Positions 20,251 through 22,997 of a DNA stretch of 22,997 nt are shown one piece after another (the first letter of the stretch is position 1; each line of letters starts with the position of its first letter). The DNA comes from Larix sibirica (lineage: Eukaryota > Streptophyta > Pinopsida > Pinales > Pinaceae). The notes beneath the pieces are model-generated. The model worked only from the letters and a program-made list of their open reading frames with translations. It had not been told where the DNA came from and made no database searches. The translations under genes were made by a program, and so were the position numbers. The stretch covers positions 6,242 through 29,238 of the forward strand of contig NWUY0300012092.1 of assembly GCA_004151065.3 (NCBI GenBank), read 5' to 3'.

Positions 20251-22794
20251 ACTCAATAAGTCAGAATGGACGATGATTGGAATAAATGTTGGATTAAACT
20301 TATCCCCAAGAACTCTACTAGGGATATAGCTCATGGCGATCGATCATTTTACTCAGTGTATCCTACAAAATTCTTGCTATGGTTTTTGCTTTAAAGATCT
20401 AATGTGTTGCTGCACGGTTCGTCCGACCCGAGAAAACTAGATTTATCCAGGGATGGTTTATTCTTGACACAATGTTGATAGTTGGGGGCCAAGGGATCAA
20501 GATTCAAGACAACAGATTCTTTTACTCGATTGATTTCAACAAGGCCACTGTCAAAGTAGATTGGTCCTTCGTCATAGATATGCTTACTTATCTTGGCTTT
20601 GGTGCGTGGTTTGTGTCTATGGTAAAAACTCTTTCTCTAATGCATTAACTTCATTTTTGTTAATGGTGTTTTGTTAGACAGAATTGTCTTGCATAAATCT
20701 ATCAGGCATGGCTACCCTCTTTCTCCTTACCTTTATGGCATTGCCACTCAGTGCTAATGCTCTGAAGTTTGAACTATCTCCTAGACATTGCCAGAGCTCA
20801 AGGTCACACTAGGGGTATCTCTATGCCCAACAGGGGAGAAGTACTTAATAATCATTTTGCTAATGACTCCTTTCTATCGATCTTTCTCAAAACTCATCTG
20901 ATGTAGTCCTGGAATGTTATGACCGTTTTTTGCACTGAACCTAGAATAGTGGTTAGTGATACCACGTCTAATTATTTGCTGATTGGTGTGGATGACAACC
21001 CTGCATGAATGACTCGCCCTGGCAACATATGAGAGATGGGAATATCATTCTCTATTTGGGGGTGCCCTTTGGAGTTAATGTTTCCTTCTCAGTTCTCAGC
21101 TATGTGGGATTGGTGCTTGCAAAAACTTCAAAGTAAAATCAATAATTGCGAATTCTGATATCTACCTACCATTCATTGGTATGCTGACAAATCTTGGCAA
21201 AATTTTGCAGGCTAGTCATTTTTATTATGTTTCTTGTCAGCTTCATTATACTGCCAAAAATTTAATCGGCTTGAGAAACTGCTTTTTGTGGACAAATTTT
21301 GGCAGTCATCATTCATTGTCAATGGTACCATGGCATATATGCATGGTACCCAAGCTTGGGCATGGTTTGGGCTTTTGATTGATATTCACCTTCAAGGAGC
21401 CATTTTGTCTGCTAAATGGGTGGTACATTCAACATTGTATCTTTATGGAGAAACCTTGGAAATTTTTGCAGTGGTTCTCCTGTACTATAAAGAATTTAGG
21501 AAACGTGGAAAAATTGGTTCCTGCACTTATTTAAAATTTGGGATGCTATTTTAAGAGGTTTTGATCTTGCTTCTCATTTGATTTGGTCCTAAAAATATCG
21601 TGCCTCCTCCATAGCCCATGTGGATAGGTGTCTTCCTAAGAGGTTAGCCCGGAAAGGGCTTTTCTTGTGGCAAAAGATTTGGTATATGGGCAATCGAAAG
21701 TGGAAGACCTCAATTGATCTAGCCCATGAGTTTAGTTTGATGTGCTCAGATCGGCTTGCTATTCTAGAGGTTCACCTGTTAATTCCATCTGGGGAGTCTT
21801 ATAAGCTTAATATGCACACTTCAGGACCTATTTGGCAGGATTGATTGGGGTCTTGTAATAAATCCATTTGGTTGTACAAGCCCAGGTGGCTCTATCAGTC
21901 CTTATGTGCTCCTCTTTCCTTCAGGGACAAACTAAATAAGAGCTGCAGTCTTTCAAATGAGGAAAAGAAGTAGGTCAATCATCTTCAGAAAGTTTGAACT
22001 TCCGAGCTCTCTTTCAAAAGGAGGGTGGTTTCTTGGTTGCTAATCTAACAACGTTTACCATTAAGGAAAGATTGTCAAGACGGGTTTTACAGATGGCAGG
22101 TGTCTTGGGGTCTTATAATAAAGTCATCCAGGTGTACAAACCCAGGTAGCTTTATCAGTCTTTATGTACTCATCTTTCCTTCCAGGTCAAACTAAACAAG
22201 AGTTGCAGTCTTTCAAATGTGGAAGAGAAGTGGGTCAATTGTCTTTAGAAAGTTTGAACTTCTAGGCTCTTTCAAAATGTGAGTGTCTGCTTAGTTGCTT
22301 ATCTACAAACGTTTACCAAGATTGTCAAGACAGGTTTTACAAATGGCAGGTGTCCACATTATGGTGAGGTTGAGATAATCTGTCATTTACTTTGCAGCTG
22401 AAAATATGTCCAAGAGTGCTAAAGCTTTGTTTGGAACATCTGGCATCATCTTTTCTTCAGTAAGCTTTTTTGGAAATAGGCATTGATAGGTGATGTTGAC
22501 TCCATTGAAACTCTTCATTTCCGAGGTCTTCGGTACAATATTAGAGTTGCTTCTTTGTACATTGTATGGAAGCTTTGATGTGAACCAGTGTTTAGTGGCA
22601 CTGTGTTTTCTCTTGCTTCATTTACATAGTGTCTTCTTAGTGAGATCAGGTCACTCTTTTGTTAAGGGAAGCACGATGTGGTGCTGTAGTCAGACCTAAA
22701 TACCTTTCTCTTGGCCTTTAGGTAGTTTTGTGTTAAGTTGTATATTATTCTTGTAGTATATTTTTTCTTTGTTAATATATGCAAAATTTTCCCT
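20251..22794 (+). mobile_element. 5'-truncated, dead L1-type LINE inserted in the hAT remnant
   Basis: Homology begins at the reverse transcriptase: KLIPKNSTRDIAHG, YKILAMVFALK, then SIDFNKA and KVDWSFVIDMLTYLGFG. IRHGYPLSPYLYGIAT matches the 'SIRQGCPLSPYLF' block. The catalytic FADD box reads FAND (20856-20867). YLGVPFGVN, ILQASHFYYVSC and SLSMVPWHICMVP match the downstream thumb region of plant LINEs. Near 22060, a TIKERLSRRVLQMAG-like stretch matches the reverse-transcriptase zinc-binding domain. The 3' end is AT-rich (about 22700-22794). ORF1 and endonuclease are absent. Stops are frequent. Confidence 0.88.
21845..22355 (+). repeat. ~260-bp tandem duplication inside the LINE
   Basis: GGGGTCTTGTAATAAA at 21847 recurs as GGGGTCTTATAATAAA at 22107, and both copies continue through TATCAGTC(C/T)TTATGT to TTTTACA(G/A)ATGGCAGGTGTC. 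The zinc-binding region of the reverse transcriptase is thereby doubled. Confidence 0.9.
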
Positions 22795-22997
22795 CAAAAG
22801 AACCACATTAAGATCATTGTATGCAATGAAAAGTGGGTGAATAGGAGGTTGTCAAAGAGTGTAAGTGATAAAATGGTAGAACATGAGATCTTAAGTGAGA
22901 ATTGTATTTATTTGTCAGCCTATTGTAAAGTATTGAGGATGGTTGATTATGATAAGACAAAAGAACACATAGCAGTAGCATGTAATAATGATGAATC
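22795..22997 (+). pseudogene. hAT transposase remnant, right part (runs off the window)
   Basis: An open frame from 22795 to the window end encodes QKNHIKIIVCNEKWVNRRLS and later CKVLRMVDYDKTKEH. This matches the hAT block 'LRSMVVS.EW....' followed by 'PLVKVLRMVDGDKP'. It continues directly from VVEQK at 20239-20250, so the two parts are one element split by the LINE. Confidence 0.85.

Larger units (their letters stand above)
17504..22997 (-). other. Probable upstream intron of the Mei2-like gene (partial)
   Basis: Exon A starts in the middle of the protein, so sequence upstream on the minus strand should be intron until an RRM1 exon appears. None was found up to the window end, implying an intron of at least 5.5 kb here. 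It contains a tandem duplication and a nested LINE-in-hAT insertion, both without effect on the exons. Confidence 0.7.

Noticed and set aside
1-22997. CRISPR array, tRNA or rRNA genes, operons
   Set aside because: The direct repeats come as pairs without regular spacers, no cloverleaf or rRNA core was seen, and the window is eukaryotic.
17504-22997. RRM1 exon of the Mei2-like gene within the window
   Set aside because: I looked on the minus strand for sequence encoding the usual RRM1 motifs (LFVRNI, ACKHRGFVM, HYSIPK) and found none. The region is explained by a tandem repeat, hAT and LINE.

Overview
The window looks like nuclear DNA of a gymnosperm, most likely a conifer. This is inferred from one intron-rich plant gene with conserved GT-AG exons, an intron of about 7.7 kb, and flanks and introns packed with old, heavily mutated transposable elements (Ty3/gypsy, L1-type LINE, hAT/DUF659). 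AT content is high. Nothing bacterial, viral or organellar was recognised.

The one real gene is a plant Mei2-like RNA-binding protein (AML/OML class) on the minus strand. Ten exons between 17503 and 5516 join without a frame break into 1896 coding bases, 631 residues plus TAA. They encode RRM2, a long Ser/Pro/Gly-rich linker, the Mei2-type C-terminal RRM3 and a short acidic tail. The N-terminus, including RRM1, is missing and should lie beyond 22997 on the same strand, so everything from 17504 to the window end is probably one further intron.

Layout from left to right. 1-976: possible copia-like LTR with a polypurine tract. 1472-2600: remnant resembling LINE ORF1 (DUF4283). 2786-3390: 3' end of a gypsy polyprotein (integrase C-terminus and chromodomain). 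3391-4264: its LTR, carrying internal tandem repeats and two primer-binding-like sites. 4265-5515: 3' flank of the gene. 5516-9484: exons 10 to 3. 9485-17146: giant intron with several unidentified repeat blocks, a GC-richer island, and two single-N gaps that each sit exactly between two imperfect direct repeats. 17147-17503: RRM2 exons. 17856-18581: 367-bp tandem duplication. 19080-20250 and 22795-22997: one hAT (DUF659-type) transposase remnant, split by a 5'-truncated LINE (about 20251-22794).

The transposons lie antisense to the gene and do not touch its reading frame. I found no new multi-gene system. The most informative observations are the intact Mei2-like gene model, the LINE nested in hAT, the doubled LTR end, the in-frame chromodomain duplication, and the single-N junctions that point to unmerged contig overlaps.
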